Of a stretch of 64,000 nt of DNA, positions 10,320 to 24,206 are shown piece by piece. Numbering within the stretch: position 1 is the first letter of the stretch; every line of letters starts with the position of its first letter. The notes under the pieces are model-generated. The model ran no database searches, was not told the DNA's origin, and saw nothing but the letters and a program-made list of their open reading frames with translations. Origin of the DNA: Laccaria trichodermophora (taxonomy: Eukaryota; Basidiomycota; Agaricomycetes; Agaricales; Hydnangiaceae); assembly GCA_018417955.1 (NCBI GenBank), contig JACTVC010000005.1:1984001-2048000 (forward strand), written 5' to 3'. The position numbers were made by a program, and so were the translations under genes.

Positions 10320-11315
10320 CTAATACGCGATGCTCACACACTTGTTTTTAAACTCATCCCACCGATTCACAATAGCATCCACCACGAAATGGGCCACGTC
10401 CTTCCTTGACACCGTCCACCTGCCCAACTCTTCCTTGCTGACTCTATACGCTTTCTTCGATTCCTTCTTCCCACATTTCCCCTGCTTCTCCTCCAACTTC
10501 TCAGCAACACACTCCCCATCAGTCAACAATGCCGGTCTAATCACCAACACCCTCTTCAACTCTCCCTCCTTCGGCAGACCCTCCCGTCCCCTCCACTCCT
10601 CTGTACCCATAATCTCAGCCCCTGGCTCCCCATCCTCTTTAGCATCCCACTTCCACCCAGCACAATGCGCCACGACCCTCTCCGCGCCTACTTTATCCTC
10701 ATGAGGCACGCGGAGAAGGTATCCATACAACGGCTTCAAAGGGAGTGGGAGGGAGGCGTGGGATGTACGTGTTAGACCTGTTGATGAAATGGTTATAATT
10801 CGTGGTTGGAAGGGTTGAGAGGGGATGGTTGAGAGTGTGTTGAGGAGGGATTGGGTTACGAGGTTTGCGGGGGATATGGTGAAGCTGTTGAGGAGTGAGA
10901 ATTTGGGTGTGCCGCCTTTGTAGTAAATGAAAGGGATTTTGATTAGTTATGTAAATTGGGGAGATAGAGAGAGAGTGAACTTACCGACTGTGAATAAAAG
11001 CACGTTGATGGGCTTGTTCTCTTTACCCGCCGCCTCTTTCCATGCTCGCGCGACGTCTTCGCAGACAAGAGCGTCGCCTTTGATTAGGCGAGCTGTTCCC
11101 GACATGACGTATTTCTGAATTGCGGCGTTGCTGTCGAATACGGACGGGGTGCATAGGAGGAATGTTACTGTTGCTCCTAGTTCTGTAGTTCGAAGGTTGT
11201 TAGAGTTGTAAAGGAAAAGAGGGGGAGGCGTACCAAGAAGCTTGAGCGAGGAAAAGTACCCAATGTTACGCGATCCTCCTATGGAGAGGACGTTTAGGTT
11301 TAGTGAGGTGGACAT
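10320..11315 (-). CDS. NAD(P)-binding Rossmann-fold protein (atypical SDR, NmrA-like)
   Basis: Exons are 11315-11234, 11182-10985 and 10915-10320, encoding 291 aa. Introns of 51 and 69 bp are GT..AG and keep the frame. The N-terminus LNVLSIGGSRNIGYFSSLKL is a Rossmann dinucleotide-binding loop (GGSRNIG) after a first beta strand. INVLLFTVGG and RIITISSTGLTR are the later strands typical of this fold, and the conserved Tyr/Lys region of classical SDRs is not obvious. The C-terminal part contains VSRKDVAHFVVDAIV, as in proteins of the NAD(P)H-binding (PF13460-type) group. Likely a cytosolic oxidoreductase or redox sensor of unknown substrate. No broken features were seen. Confidence 0.8.
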
Positions 11316-12333
11316 GTCGTTTCAAGGCTGGTTCAAGAATACGTTCTGGGAGGGCCTCCTTACCTGTTTATATATGTAGAAAGCACACAGCCATGTTGCG
11401 GATGGTCTAGAGCCGACGATGTGATGAAATTGACAACTACGCCGGAAACAAGTCTTCCGCCAGACGCACGTTGAAGAAGACACGTCGAGCCTGAGCTGCC
11501 CACATCCGACTAGCCGGGCACTGACAGTACAAACATAATTTTAACTGCGCCGACATAACATCCGGCGTCCGCCGCAAGTCCGCGCCTCACGTTGCCACAA
11601 CCCAAGCAGCTTAACATTTCAATTCTTGTTCTGTTTTGGCAAGAGCAATTAGGATGTATTTTCTTTGAACGCATTGGAGTCACCACGGTCCACAGTTACC
11701 AAAGAATTTCGGAATTAGAAATTACGGCAAGTGGTCATGTGACCAGGAGATTTACCGCGCTCACATTCCTCGTGACATGCTGCAAGGTGGCGAACGTCCT
11801 TTCACAGTCGTGTTTCCTTGTGATCTCGCAGGTGACAGCCGCCGTGGATGCAACAGGTATGGAAACACTGATTTCCACAGATCCGTGAGAGCTCCTGCTG
11901 CACTTCTGACCCAGGTGCCAGAACAACCTGTGCAAAACCTGCATTCCTTTCGTTTGGCTGAGATACTACGCCCATGGTGAGACACCGGCATCTGGGGGAA
12001 AGCAAAATTGCCCATCTTGGGCAGATTCAGGGCCTTCACCATATTTTGGCACCAAGCATGCTGACATGTAGAATCAATTGAGTAGAGGTGAACAACATAA
12101 TTATAGCATAAAGATAGAAACTAATGATTACAGTAAAATATAGGAGTATTGCGTAGAAGGAAGATAGCAAACTTGAAGCATTATAGTGATAGGGTGCGTG
12201 GCAGACTGATTTTGCTGCTATAGTTCCTACCATATTCACCCTGTAATCACGCCAGAACTTCCAATTCACAAATGCACTCATAGTTACAGCTGTTTCGGAA
12301 AACCTTGTCCACATGCTTTTGAGATGACTGGAA
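11316..12333. other. AT-rich intergenic sequence
   Basis: Promoter flank of the NAD(P)-binding gene, then increasingly AT-rich DNA. No frame with family character was found. Confidence 0.4.
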
Positions 12334-12582
12334 ATGTTCAAAAATAAAATAAAACAAGAAAAAGTGAAAAAGCAAATACTTCACCATTCCTGGCTCTGTA
12401 GCCATGGTTTTAAAAAAAAAATCAGTCCCAATATGAAGGAGTGTGCCCTCCACTTGCTCACAGAAGGCTGGGAACTTCCAGAAATTTCAGATGTCCTCAG
12501 TGTGTCATTAAAAAGTATTGATTGATGGGCTGACAAGTTATGGTGCTACCACATGGAGGATAGCTTTGCCAAGCATGACACT
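12334..12582 (+). pseudogene. Tc1/mariner-type transposase relic, N-terminal HTH
   Basis: The frame contains ISPNMKECALHLLTEGWELP followed by EISDVLSVSLKSID, then a TGA, then W. This resembles the helix-turn-helix start of Tc1-like transposases found in mushrooms. The stop replaces an expected Arg codon (CGA to TGA). The relic is cut off at 12583 by a miniature hAT-like element. No DDE catalytic region could be recognised downstream of the insertion. Confidence 0.5.
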
Positions 12583-13213
12583 TAGTGTTTTAAAGTCCAG
12601 TCTAGTCCGGTTTTTTACCTCAAAACAAGGCAACTGGCAGCCACAACTGGTTCAGACCAATTCAGATATTAAGGGACTGCAACTGGACCCTTTCAGACTG
12701 GTCCTAATCAGTCCACAACACAAAAAAACTGGTCCAGACTGGTTGCAACTGGTCTTTTGTTAGAAAAATTATTGTATCACAGAAACTATATATTACCTTA
12801 CATACATAGCATATGTAGATAGACATTTTAATTCTCCATAGACTGATTAAAAATTTAAGCAATTCTGTGAAGATTTGACTGAGATATGGAAAAAAACGGA
12901 GAGGGTATACATTCAAATTGTGTATAAAAATGTTTTTGGCCATATCTCAACCAATTCTTGACCATTTTTTATGATTGAGGGACTGAAAATCAAGTAAAAA
13001 TGTGTGTGAGTAAGGTCCAACATGTGACAGGATAAAATACCAGTTGCAACCAGTCTAAACTGGTCTTTTTTGGTTTTTAAATATTTACAAAAACTGGCAA
13101 CTGGACTGACCACAAATGTGGGCAACTGCAACTGGAAAAAGACTGGACCGTGGTTCAGTCCAGTTCAGTCCTATGTATATTTTCAGTCCTGTAGACTGGA
13201 CCTGGGAACACTA
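12583..13213. mobile_element. Non-autonomous hAT-like element with subterminal ACTGG repeats
   Basis: Inverted ends read TAGTGTT...GTCCAGTCTA on the left and the reverse complement on the right. Many copies of ACTGG/CCAGT fill both subterminal regions. The flanks ATGACACT (12575-12582) and ATGATGCT (13214-13221) are an imperfect 8-bp duplication, the size hAT transposases make. The 631-bp interior has no transposase. Confidence 0.6.
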
Positions 13214-13720
13214 ATGATGCTGTCATATCAATTGAGGGAGTTGGCTGAAGGAAGGACTATTTGTGCCATGCAGCAGAGGGCCATTTGGATTGTGGGTGCA
13301 GTGTTTTGATTTCTTTTGGTTCAAAATGTGGTCAGTGGGATCATCCCACCCTAATGTGACCATTCACAAGGATCTGAAATGTGACACTATCCCACCTTGT
13401 TTGCACAGCTTCTTTGCTGAAGCATACAAATTCCTTGGCATGGTGACACTGGATGACCTTTTCACACTGAAATGGGGTACAGAGGATTGCCATACTTGGT
13501 TGAGATTACTTCAGATCTCTCAGATGACAGAATATATGCAGTTGCAAGGTGTTTCCATTCCAGGATTTCAGAAAGGGCAGGAGTATAGTGGGATGCAGGG
13601 ATTGTAGCATAAAATTGTTGTTCTCTGAGTTAAATATGTTTCTTGGTCAATGACTTGAATGAGCAGTAAATATCCACAGTCCACATGAAGAATGGGTATT
13701 ACTGTCACACACAACCTCTG
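13214..13720. other. Interrupted older repeat sequence
   Basis: The sequence between two hAT-type elements continues the host DNA of the first insertion. Plus-strand frames of 79 and 114 residues occur but show no recognisable domain. Confidence 0.35.
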
Positions 13721-13728
13721 GTGGGTAC

Positions 13729-14224
13729 TAGTGATGCCAATGGCCCAGCCTGGGGCTGCAGGCCACCAGGGCAAGCCACTGTTTTGGGTGAGCTGAGCTG
13801 CTAAACAGCTCCTGGCCCTGAGCCAGCCCAAGCCATGTCTTAAGTTGCTTAAATTTCAGAGCTGCCAGATAGCTTTAAACCTCCCAAATATAATACTAAA
13901 CACTGTGTAAAGGCCCTAGTGCTATTTTGAATGTATAATTTGTACCTTTCATGCCAGAGCCATCTTGCAAGCAATTTTGTTATGTAGGTATGAGGAGACA
14001 AACATGGCCAAATAATCTCATCAAAGATACCAATTTGTGCAAAACTCAATAAAATGACTTACTTCTTTTGTAAAGATGGTTTACATTACTTATTTGATAG
14101 TTAAAAGGTGTAAGTAAAGCATAAAAACAACTAAGATGGTGAGCCCACAACTTTGGGCATTTTTTTATTGGCTTAGCCAGCCCAGAGCCAGGCCATGGGC
14201 AAGCCAGGGCCATTGGCATCACTA
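13729..14224. mobile_element. hAT-type MITE with perfect 8-bp target duplication
   Basis: Ends are TAGTGATGCCAATGGCCC on the left and its reverse complement on the right. GTGGGTAC is present directly outside both ends (13721-13728 and 14225-14232). The 496-bp element has no coding capacity. It has landed in a unit of the tandem array described at 14225-15470. Confidence 0.85.
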
Positions 14225-15470
14225 GTGGGTACCCACCCTCACACAAATTTTGAGTGGATAGTACTCCCTGTCACAAAAAGTGACTGGACACCTGTGTTCA
14301 GATATAATGGCTGGATGGCTTTCAATTATTTTTAGTGGATGTCAAGATAATATGAAATGTAGTAGATCCCCAAATTTCCATAATACTTGGACAAAATCTG
14401 ATTGAGATATACCATTATAACCCTTTCTACACACCAGTGGGATTTTTCAGATATTTTTTTCAGAGCCTAATTTTTTTTACAGTACATAGAACTACTTAAT
14501 ATAAGTATGGAACATTTTGAATTATGTCTATAAGTTTATTTGTTGGGGAGATATAAGCTGAGTAATGTGGCACATATTGTGTGAACAAGGTCAATATGAC
14601 TGAAAACACCATACTTTGAGGCTTTATATCTTCTCAACAAATAACTTATAGACATAATTCAAAATGTTCCATACTTGTATTAAGTATTTCTATGTACTGT
14701 AAAAAAAAGGGGCTCTGAAAAAAATATCTGAAAAATCCCACTGGTGTGTAGAAAGGGTTATAATGGTATATCTCAATCAGATTTTGTCCAAGTATAGGAA
14801 ATTTGGGGATCTACTACATTTCATATTATCTTGACATCCACTAAAAATAATTGAAAGCCATCCAGCCATTGTATCTGAACACAGGTGTCCAGTCACTTTT
14901 TGTGACAGGGAGTAGATATCCAATGTCAATTTAAAAATAGAGGGGCACTGTTAGTCAATATCCACCATCAACATTAAAAATGGAAAATGGAGGGTCAAGG
15001 TGTGTACCCACCATCACACACAAATTTTGCCTAGTTGATAAATATCCACTGTCAAATTTAAAATTGGAAGGGCATGGTGGGCACCCACCATCATGCACAA
15101 ATTTTGACTGGAAAGTACTGTCAACTTTAAAAATAGAAGGGCACCATCAGTAAATATCCACCATCAACTTTAAAAATGGAAGGGCACAGTGGGTACCCAC
15201 CACCACACACAAATTTTGACTGGTCAGTAAATATTCATTGTCAACTTTAAAATAGAATGGCATAGTGGGCATCCACAAATTTTGCCTGGTCAGTAAATAT
15301 CCACTGTCAACTTTATAGTGGAAGGCAGTGGGTGCCCACCATCACACACAAATTTTGACTAGTCAGTAAATATCCACCATCAACTTCAAAAATGGAAGGT
15401 GAGCACCCACTGTCACACATAAATTTTGACTAGTCAGTACACTTACAGTAAATATCTACCATCTATTCTA
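14225..15470. repeat. Tandem repeat array, units about 75-100 bp, interrupted by a foldback MITE
   Basis: Degenerate units contain CACACACAAATTTTGACT, GGTCAGTAAATATCCAC, TGTCAACTTTAAAAAT and GGAAGGGCACAGTGGG in that order. About ten partial to full copies are visible to 15470. The foldback element at 14264-14912 sits within the first unit. The array is non-coding. Confidence 0.75.
14264..14912. mobile_element. Tc1/mariner-type foldback MITE, near palindromic
   Basis: The 649-bp element is flanked by TA on each side (14262-14263 and 14913-14914). Its ends read CTCCCTGTCACAAAAAGTGA and the inverse. The arms are almost perfectly complementary for most of the length, including inner sections around 14480-14560 and 14625-14705, leaving only a short central region near 14570-14620. 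TA duplication and a CTGGACACC motif near the ends fit the Tc1/mariner superfamily. Confidence 0.85.
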
Positions 15471-16799
15471 TTTCTACCATATACCTCATTTGCTGAGCTA
15501 ACATTAAGTATCCACTGTGCATCACCATAAGTATCATTCAGCTCTGCTCTTGCTAATACACACTAGCAGGTATCAAGTTGGACGGAGAACACTGTCACTT
15601 TTTTGAAATATTATATGCAAGCTTTCCACTCCCCACTGCCCAACATGTCTTGTGGCATGTCAATGTTGGTTCCTTGGCAGGTTTTGCTTTATGCTTCATG
15701 AAGCTCAACATGTGAACCTGTCATGGGGTAGCCTTTTGAGGGTGGAAAGTGACAGAAGTTATGCTCAACATAGTTCCATGTTTGTTGTGTTGCCTAGAGC
15801 AGTCAGTTGCTGCAAAGACATGATTGGAAGTGGGGAGTGGCAAGACATTGATATCTTGGTGATATTCAGTGGCTTAAATCAAGTGAAATAATTGTACTTA
15901 TCACTTGGATTAATCCTGGGACTAGTTCTACCTGAAAATCCTCAGAGTTAAAAGCAAAAAACTTCACTGAACCATATAATCCTTTTTCAATTCATCACAT
16001 TTCTAAGATGTACACTGAAGACATTCCTCAATGAGCCTGAGCCACACAAGAGCTGCCCAATTTAGACTCAAATACAATGATGCATCTGAGTAGCCAGGTC
16101 AAGGTACAAACATATTCTAACTAGTATTACACTACATTAGCCAGATGCACCAGGAAAAAAAGTGGTTACAACATTGCACAATATAGTCATGATAGCTATG
16201 GTAGCACTTTTGCAACCCCCCCATTATATAGTACCCCATAGCATCACTGTCTGTCTATATAATACTATATTTACATATATAGTCTGACCTGCTCACAACA
16301 TAGTCCCCCATAGTATCATACTACAGAAGTCTAGTTTTTATACTGTTATACATAGACATTATTGTACCAGGTAACATAGATAGAAATGAATACATATGTA
16401 TTTCCCCTCCTGTTGATTTACAAACACTACCTATAATACTAATCTATAAGCATATCACAGTTGTCATCTGTCTTGGAGCTCTCCTCATACTTCTGTACAG
16501 CAGCCACAAATGTAGAGACTGGGATGGCAGGAATGTCCTTGGGAGAGGTGAAAGGTGCACCAGCCTGCTGACTACAATATAAGCAAAAGAATAATCAGTC
16601 TGATGGAGGTCTTTATTATCCCCCACAGATTTCTGCAGGATTCCTGAGGATCCCAGGACTCTAATTTGGCTGATGTGCCAGCCAATTTACAAGTCCTGTG
16701 AGGACTGTCTCCATTCCTCAAGAATACACCCTTTTGACTGTAGGACTGGGGCAGGTTCTAAGACAAGAATGACTTCATCATGCAATGTAGCAAATCTAG
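15471..16799. other. AT-rich, gene-free repeat decay
   Basis: Short inverted fragments, for example CATAGTACCCCATAG and its relatives near 16210-16330, and single frames without domain character. No functional feature is supported. Confidence 0.4.
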
Positions 16800-17270
16800 C
16801 TATGTGGAATAGCAAATAAGATTGAGGTAAATGTCTTCATTCTGCATGATCCTTTTCAATGTTTCCATGTCACCTGAATATGCAGAAGCACCACAAAGGC
16901 ACACCTTAACAGATCTAAGCATTGAGAGCCTAGAGGAGATAAAAGTTGAAAGGACACCATCAGACGTCTCACAATTTGCAAATGCCAGGTGTGTCAGGAG
17001 TGGAAGTGGTGGATTTAGCAATCTATGACACATCTTTTCATATGTTAGTTTGCTGAGAATATTATCCATGGTGGGCATGGAGAGTGAGAGGTCGACAAGA
17101 GATGATAAACTTGCAGAAGTCAATGTACTGATAACTTTGGCTTCATCCAAGTTGCAACTGCCATATGTGAAGCTAGACAATTGAAAAGGAGATTGAGAAA
17201 AAAGATTGCAAAAAGATACCCATCCTTGAGCTGGGTCCATGGTGATGGCACATTTGGTATGTGTGCTCAA
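16800..17270 (-). pseudogene. F-box/LRR-like protein remnant
   Basis: The minus-strand frame contains LPLLTHLAFANCETSDGVL and ISSRLSMLRSVKVCL. This matches the C-terminal leucine-rich block of the F-box proteins at 47-56 kb (CPLLKNLTLKRCVGADDGVL and QSRLSS). No F-box start and no joined upstream exon could be found. It is a diverged, isolated piece in AT-rich surroundings. Confidence 0.5.
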
Positions 17271-17493
17271 GGATATTGATGCTTAGTTCTTGACTGGTGG
17301 TGCCAGCTGCCATGGATGGAATGCAGAAATTAGACAGCTTCTTGAAAGAGTCACAAAGACTCAGTGGACTTTCTGTGGGTGCAGATATCCTCTCTCTCAG
17401 ATTCCTGTGGTCTAAATGGTGTACAGCCACCATATACCACACAGTCCTGAAGAACTTCACTTTTTCTGATGGCACCTTCCTGCCTACTGGCAC

Positions 17494-18657
17494 AGGAATT
17501 GCTGTGGCAGCACATGCAACTCATCTCAACAGTGACATTTAACACCTTTCATTTCTTGGAAGAATAAAAGTAGGCAGTGCATTGTGCCCTCAGCCCATTA
17601 TTTAGCATTTGGATCAGTGAGATACATATGGTGCAATTTTTCCTCCAATTGATCAACAATTGATTGACCTGCAATGAAACACATTTTTTCTGTAGCCCTG
17701 GCTGATTTTTTGCAGTCATTATAATGAAAACAATGTTTGTGCACCTGTAGTTGAATTACAACCTCAAGTTTGTGAAGGGGGGGGAATGCACATCCAGTCA
17801 TTGGTTTGTCTTTGATTATATCCCTGACACAAAGGTGAAAATTCTCCTGAGGAAGAGGTCACTAAATTTAAATGAGTAAGTACACATTGTCTGTAATGCT
17901 CAGACCAGGAATTCTGTGCTACTGCTATGTATTTTCTAGTCAAGTATGCTGTACAGCTGTAAACCCAGTCCTTCATCTGCACCTGTCCCTGTATCCTGCA
18001 TTCAACACTTGGCACTACCAATGCCACAGCCATTCCCTTTGAATCCTTTGGCATGAATTCCTCAGGCAAAAGAAGGTATGCATATACCACCATGAGTTAG
18101 CATGTGATTCTTACATTTACGAGCTCATGCATGGATTGGCAAGTATGGAAATGTCATCATCTGACAATCTTAAAACAGTTAATAAATGTAATATTTCATC
18201 TCTGTAGGTGGGGGAAAATTCTGTCTTTGTGATGCATGATCAAAGCCTCGGTCAATTTAGTACAGTAAAGCATGATTTGGCCCATCATCTTGCATGCAAA
18301 GTAGTATTTCATCACTACACTTTCATATCTTGCATTATGGAAAAAAGTTTTCAAATGGATGGCAGCTAGGTCCCCTTTGATTTTATTTTTCACAGAAAAA
18401 ATTATAACTATGGAAGATTTGAACAGCCTGTCAAATGTCTAGTTTCTCCCATTAAATCAGCTGGGACCTAGGTTATATAAATGGATATCACAGGCCAAAA
18501 ATCTTGCTGAAAACCCTGCCCATCTTGACAAATTTGGTTTTGAGGTGGGATAAGACCATCAAAAAAAATGCAAACAAGATTGCACTGCCTGTCTTCAATA
18601 TCATTCAAGAGCTCTGAAACAACTTGAAATGGTGATACAAATTAAACATACACATTC
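17494..18657. other. No supported gene
   Basis: Several minus-strand frames of 60-110 residues occur (for example 18093-17764 with QMKDWVYSCTAYLTRKY). They could be eroded exons of a repeat-derived gene. I recognise no family and cannot join them. Confidence 0.3.
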
Positions 18658-20756
<2,099 letters not shown>

Positions 20757-21514
20757 GGAAAAAGTGTGGGGAGTTGATGGAAGGTACCGTAGATAATCGC
20801 TTTAAAGAATGTTGTCAAGACTCCAATATCGGACATTTATCGGATATTTGTCAGACATCCTAGCTTCCATTTGGCTTCCATCAATCTTTCCAAACCTGGA
20901 GGTACTTGATTACGAACCAGAGATTGGAACGCAAAGTACAGAGAATCAGGTCAAATCAGTGCCACAAAGGCTAAAGCTCCCAGTGACACCGTAATGCGCT
21001 ACAGACGACCCTGGGTGGCTTTCCTTGAGGCGCAAGCAAGGGGTGTCGGATCGGTCGAGGACAGAGGGCGAGGGTTGGGCCAGTATGTTTTTTTGGTGGA
21101 GCTATACAGCAAGTTATCCTTGTACGCTAGCATTGAGAGAAGGGAATTTCACCCTAGTTCAAGTATATCGACCCACCCCGAGGAAATGCGGTTAGGCACG
21201 CTCACACTGGAGCAGTGTGGGACAGCAGATCGCGTACTTACTGTAAAGCTAGCGGTTACGGCCCGGAGGCCGCCCTGCTCTCATACCCACACAAACTTCG
21301 GCATCTAAAATCCAGTTTTCAGGCAGACCCCTTTCGTCTTGAAGCACGCCATTCCACGTCTTCATGACCACATTCGCTTTATGGCCATATCTACGCTTGT
21401 TCGCCATCAGGCAGTCAAGCTTCAAGCTTCAAGCTTTAGCCTTGTATTGATCAAGGCTAGCCCGGGCCACCGATTTGTGATCTCTTCTCTCGTATGTAAC
21501 TTGTCTTGATCTTC
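20757..21514. other. Intergenic, upstream of the sulfhydrylase gene
   Basis: Presumed promoter and flank. A plus-strand frame at 20994-21308 has no recognisable features. A short direct repeat of AAGCTTC occurs near 21418-21436. Confidence 0.4.
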
Positions 21515-21718
21515 CTATCGTTCTATCCTCCATTCACACCTTATTCTCCAGATCAGGTAGGCCGATTCTGATACAACGATCGTGTACAGCCTACTACTGC
21601 CTTCCATTTTTTTCCCCCTTCGATCACGGATGTTCGCTCCGCAGCCGAGTGCTTGTCCAAAGGTGGTCTCTCGCGAGCCGCGAGCGTCCACACCGTTCCT
21701 TGTCCTGACGCTTGACAT
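21515..21718 (-). mobile_element. Non-LTR retrotransposon fragment, C-terminal region, minus strand
   Basis: The frame contains ALGCGANIRDRRGK, GSSRLYTIVVSESA and YLIWRIRCEWRI. The VSESAxLIWxxRCE block is a familiar part of the region after the reverse transcriptase in mushroom LINE proteins. It is truncated on both sides. Confidence 0.55.
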
Positions 21719-21759
21719 TCATCAAAGGAAGTGGACATATGATCACCAACGGAAAATGA

Positions 21760-21905
21760 TACATACTATATACGCGCGTTCATGTGGATAATGCGCTTCG
21801 ATGTCGAGCCTACTGGCTGAACATCCCGGGATATGAGCAACGCGCGACGTGCAGGGTATGCGGCGGTGACGAATCGTTAGAACACATTCTCACTGATAGC
21901 GCGAC
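21760..21905 (+). mobile_element. Non-LTR retrotransposon fragment, Cys/His motif, plus strand
   Basis: The frame reads YWLNIPGYEQRATCRVCGGD followed by ESLEHIL. This is the CxxC...H zinc-binding segment that follows the RNase H/RT region in agaricomycete LINEs. In an intact element it lies just upstream of the VSESA block on the same strand. Here the two are in opposite orientation, so the locus has been rearranged. Confidence 0.55.
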
Positions 21906-22189
21906 ACGCGTTTCACAATTCATGTTTCTACCACCGTCTCGAGTGAAGGAACAGAGAAGTTCGTATCACGCATGTTTGCCGGCAGGTCAGCAGGCGATAT
22001 ATCCTCTTGGTATGCCGAGCTTGTTGTACCAATACAGTCGCTTGCATATTGTTTTGCACAACGAAATTCACAGCGTGTTCGACCTATCCAATGAATTGGA
22101 TCGCGGAGGGTCAGAAGGCTCCGAACCGATTTCCGCAACAACTAATGGGAGGGTTCAAAATGCCGTCACAAGTACTGTCAAATGATCTG

Positions 22190-22717
22190 CCAGCCGCTGG
22201 ATTTCATCCGACAGTCGCAGAAGACACCTGCGATCTCCCAAGCATGTACGCTTGATAGTATCAAAGAATGCTTTCTTGAAGTTGACGTAAATTTCAGTGA
22301 TGTGAATGAAAGCCTCGGACCCACCTTTCGATTACGCCCAAGGACTAGCACATCCCGCTGATTCTTAGGCTGCTGCAAGAGATGGATGATGATATTTTGG
22401 GAGGCGTGATACTGCACAGGGACAGGTTGTGCAGATGCCTTTGTGCCAAGGATGTCGTCGTGCAGTTGTCCGCTGTGATGGACGATGTGGACGAAGTGGT
22501 TTCAAGGGAATCAAGTTGCTCCCACTGCCTCCCAGTAGCGGTAAACTATCAGTGTCGTATTGCACCGCCCTTCCAGGAGTCATCTCTTCATGACGGTGGT
22601 ATCATGTCGTTACAGAGTTTTCGATCCGACCCTTTCACCTTCAAGCGTGTCTGTGGCTTTACACATTAACAGATCATAGAAAAAGAAAAGTACTGAAATG
22701 AAGTCTACCATGTCATT
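22190..22717. other. No supported gene
   Basis: Downstream flank of the SDR-like gene and remains of the LINE region. No further frame is convincing. Confidence 0.4.
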
Positions 22718-24206
22718 TCAATACGGAGAAACCTCATCTACAACCCCCGCCTTCTCCTGTTCCTGTTCCTGTTCCTGTTTCTGTTTCCTCTCCTCCTCCC
22801 TCCTCAAATCCTCTTCACTTGCCGGGTTCTCCTTCTCCCACACCTTCAAAGCCTCCTCATACGACTCCCAAACAAACCTCCCAGCGACTTCGCCGCCGTA
22901 CTCTCCATCATCCGGGATCTCCAATACTTCTTCTCCAGCTTTCCCCTTCCCCTTTTTTGATGAGGAAGCCTTCGGGTCCGACAAGGCAAGGTTCTCGGGC
23001 ACGGACACCTTCAGCGTGACGACAGCACATTCTCGGTACAATGCGCCGGGCTTCAACACTTCTTCAGGCATCGCATCGGGTACTTGGGTCGGCTGCACAT
23101 GGACTTTGAATGGCGTTGGGAGGAAAAGAGCGTGCAGCACGGATTGCATAGCCCTTTCTGGTGACTTGAAGAAGATGCGAAGGATGGGCTGTAGGATGAC
23201 GTATCTACGCACAATCAGAATGAATCACGCTGCAATGCAAAGAAAAACTCACAGAGCAATTCCGAAAGGTGTGGAACGTATCGTCCAATCGGCGTTGAAG
23301 AGAGTTGAGATGGTGTCGACTCTGCTTATGCCTGGACACACGCTTACAGCGACGATATTTGACTTTTGTACTTTCGCGTTGACCACAGGAACAGAGGCCG
23401 AGCCTTCTTCGGGTTTGGGTAACTGTGCAGCTGGGAGTGCGTCTAGAATACGTTGTAGATGTCGTGTGACGATGATGCTTCGTAGAGAACGAATGCCTTC
23501 CCTCAGGAAGACAGACCTTTCTTTTGGAGGATCGAAACGAGGTAAGAAGGTAGCTGCGGCTGCATAAAATGGGTTGACGATGTTTATAATCCGAATGTCC
23601 CGTTCCACGGGAGCAACCAGGAGTGCTGGCAATAGCAGCGTGGTGATCAGGAACGTCGCTAACGAACCCGCATTCCGCTCCTTTTCTTTGTCCTTACGTG
23701 AGAATAGATAGCCAATTTGGCGGTACTCGTGCGCGAAAATGATAGCGTCGATTCTCTGGTCTTGTCCGGTGAGAAAGCGGGTACAGAAAGAATGTATGGA
23801 GGTAGGTGAAGCGACGTTGCATTCCTCTGCGAATATTTGTTCGTTGGAGGTGGTTGTGCGGAGGAGACTGATGATAATGGTTACGTTGGGAAAGTCGATT
23901 GGGTCTGGGGAAAGAGCGATTATGTGGGCTCCGCGTTGGGCTAGTGATTGGAGGATTGTCAGGCCCAGAGGTGTGAATCCGCCCTACATGATGGTCTCAG
24001 CGGTCAAGTCGCTGAGCAATGGAAGACGTACTTGTACTCACCGTTATTAACACCGTTCTCCCATGTAAATCTCGCTCACGGGTGGTTCGTCGACCTTGGG
24101 ATACGGCGTGCAGTGTAATAATTACCACAATCCCAATGACGATGTGAGCAATGTATTGAGTCAGAAAGAACGACGAGGCGAAAGCCTCCACAATTTTGAG
24201 GACCAT
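22718..24206 (-). CDS. Membrane-anchored short-chain dehydrogenase/reductase-like protein
   Basis: Exons 24206-24042, 23983-23253 and 23204-22718 encode 460 aa; both introns are GT..AG (58 and 48 bp). Residues about 15-40 (FLTQYIAHIVIGIVVIITL) form an N-terminal membrane anchor. A nucleotide-binding turn follows: HGRTVLIT joins GGFTPLGLTIL across intron 1. Later SDR landmarks are DAIIFAHEYR, RIINIVNPFYAAAATF where the catalytic Tyr is expected, and VAVSVCPGISRVDT, resembling the VxPG(x)xxT segment. The C-terminus is charged and Glu/Gln-rich, coded by a CCTGTT-type microsatellite. Substrate unknown; the fungal DUF1776 group, which is SDR-like, is a possible home. Likely ER or mitochondrial membrane. 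Confidence 0.7.

Noticed and set aside
11592..11888. Open frame of 98 residues in AT-rich DNA
   Set aside because: No domain, no splice context, no paralog.
15652..15891. Open frame of 79 residues starting MACQCWFLG
   Set aside because: Flanked by short inverted repeats in gene-free DNA; no recognisable features.
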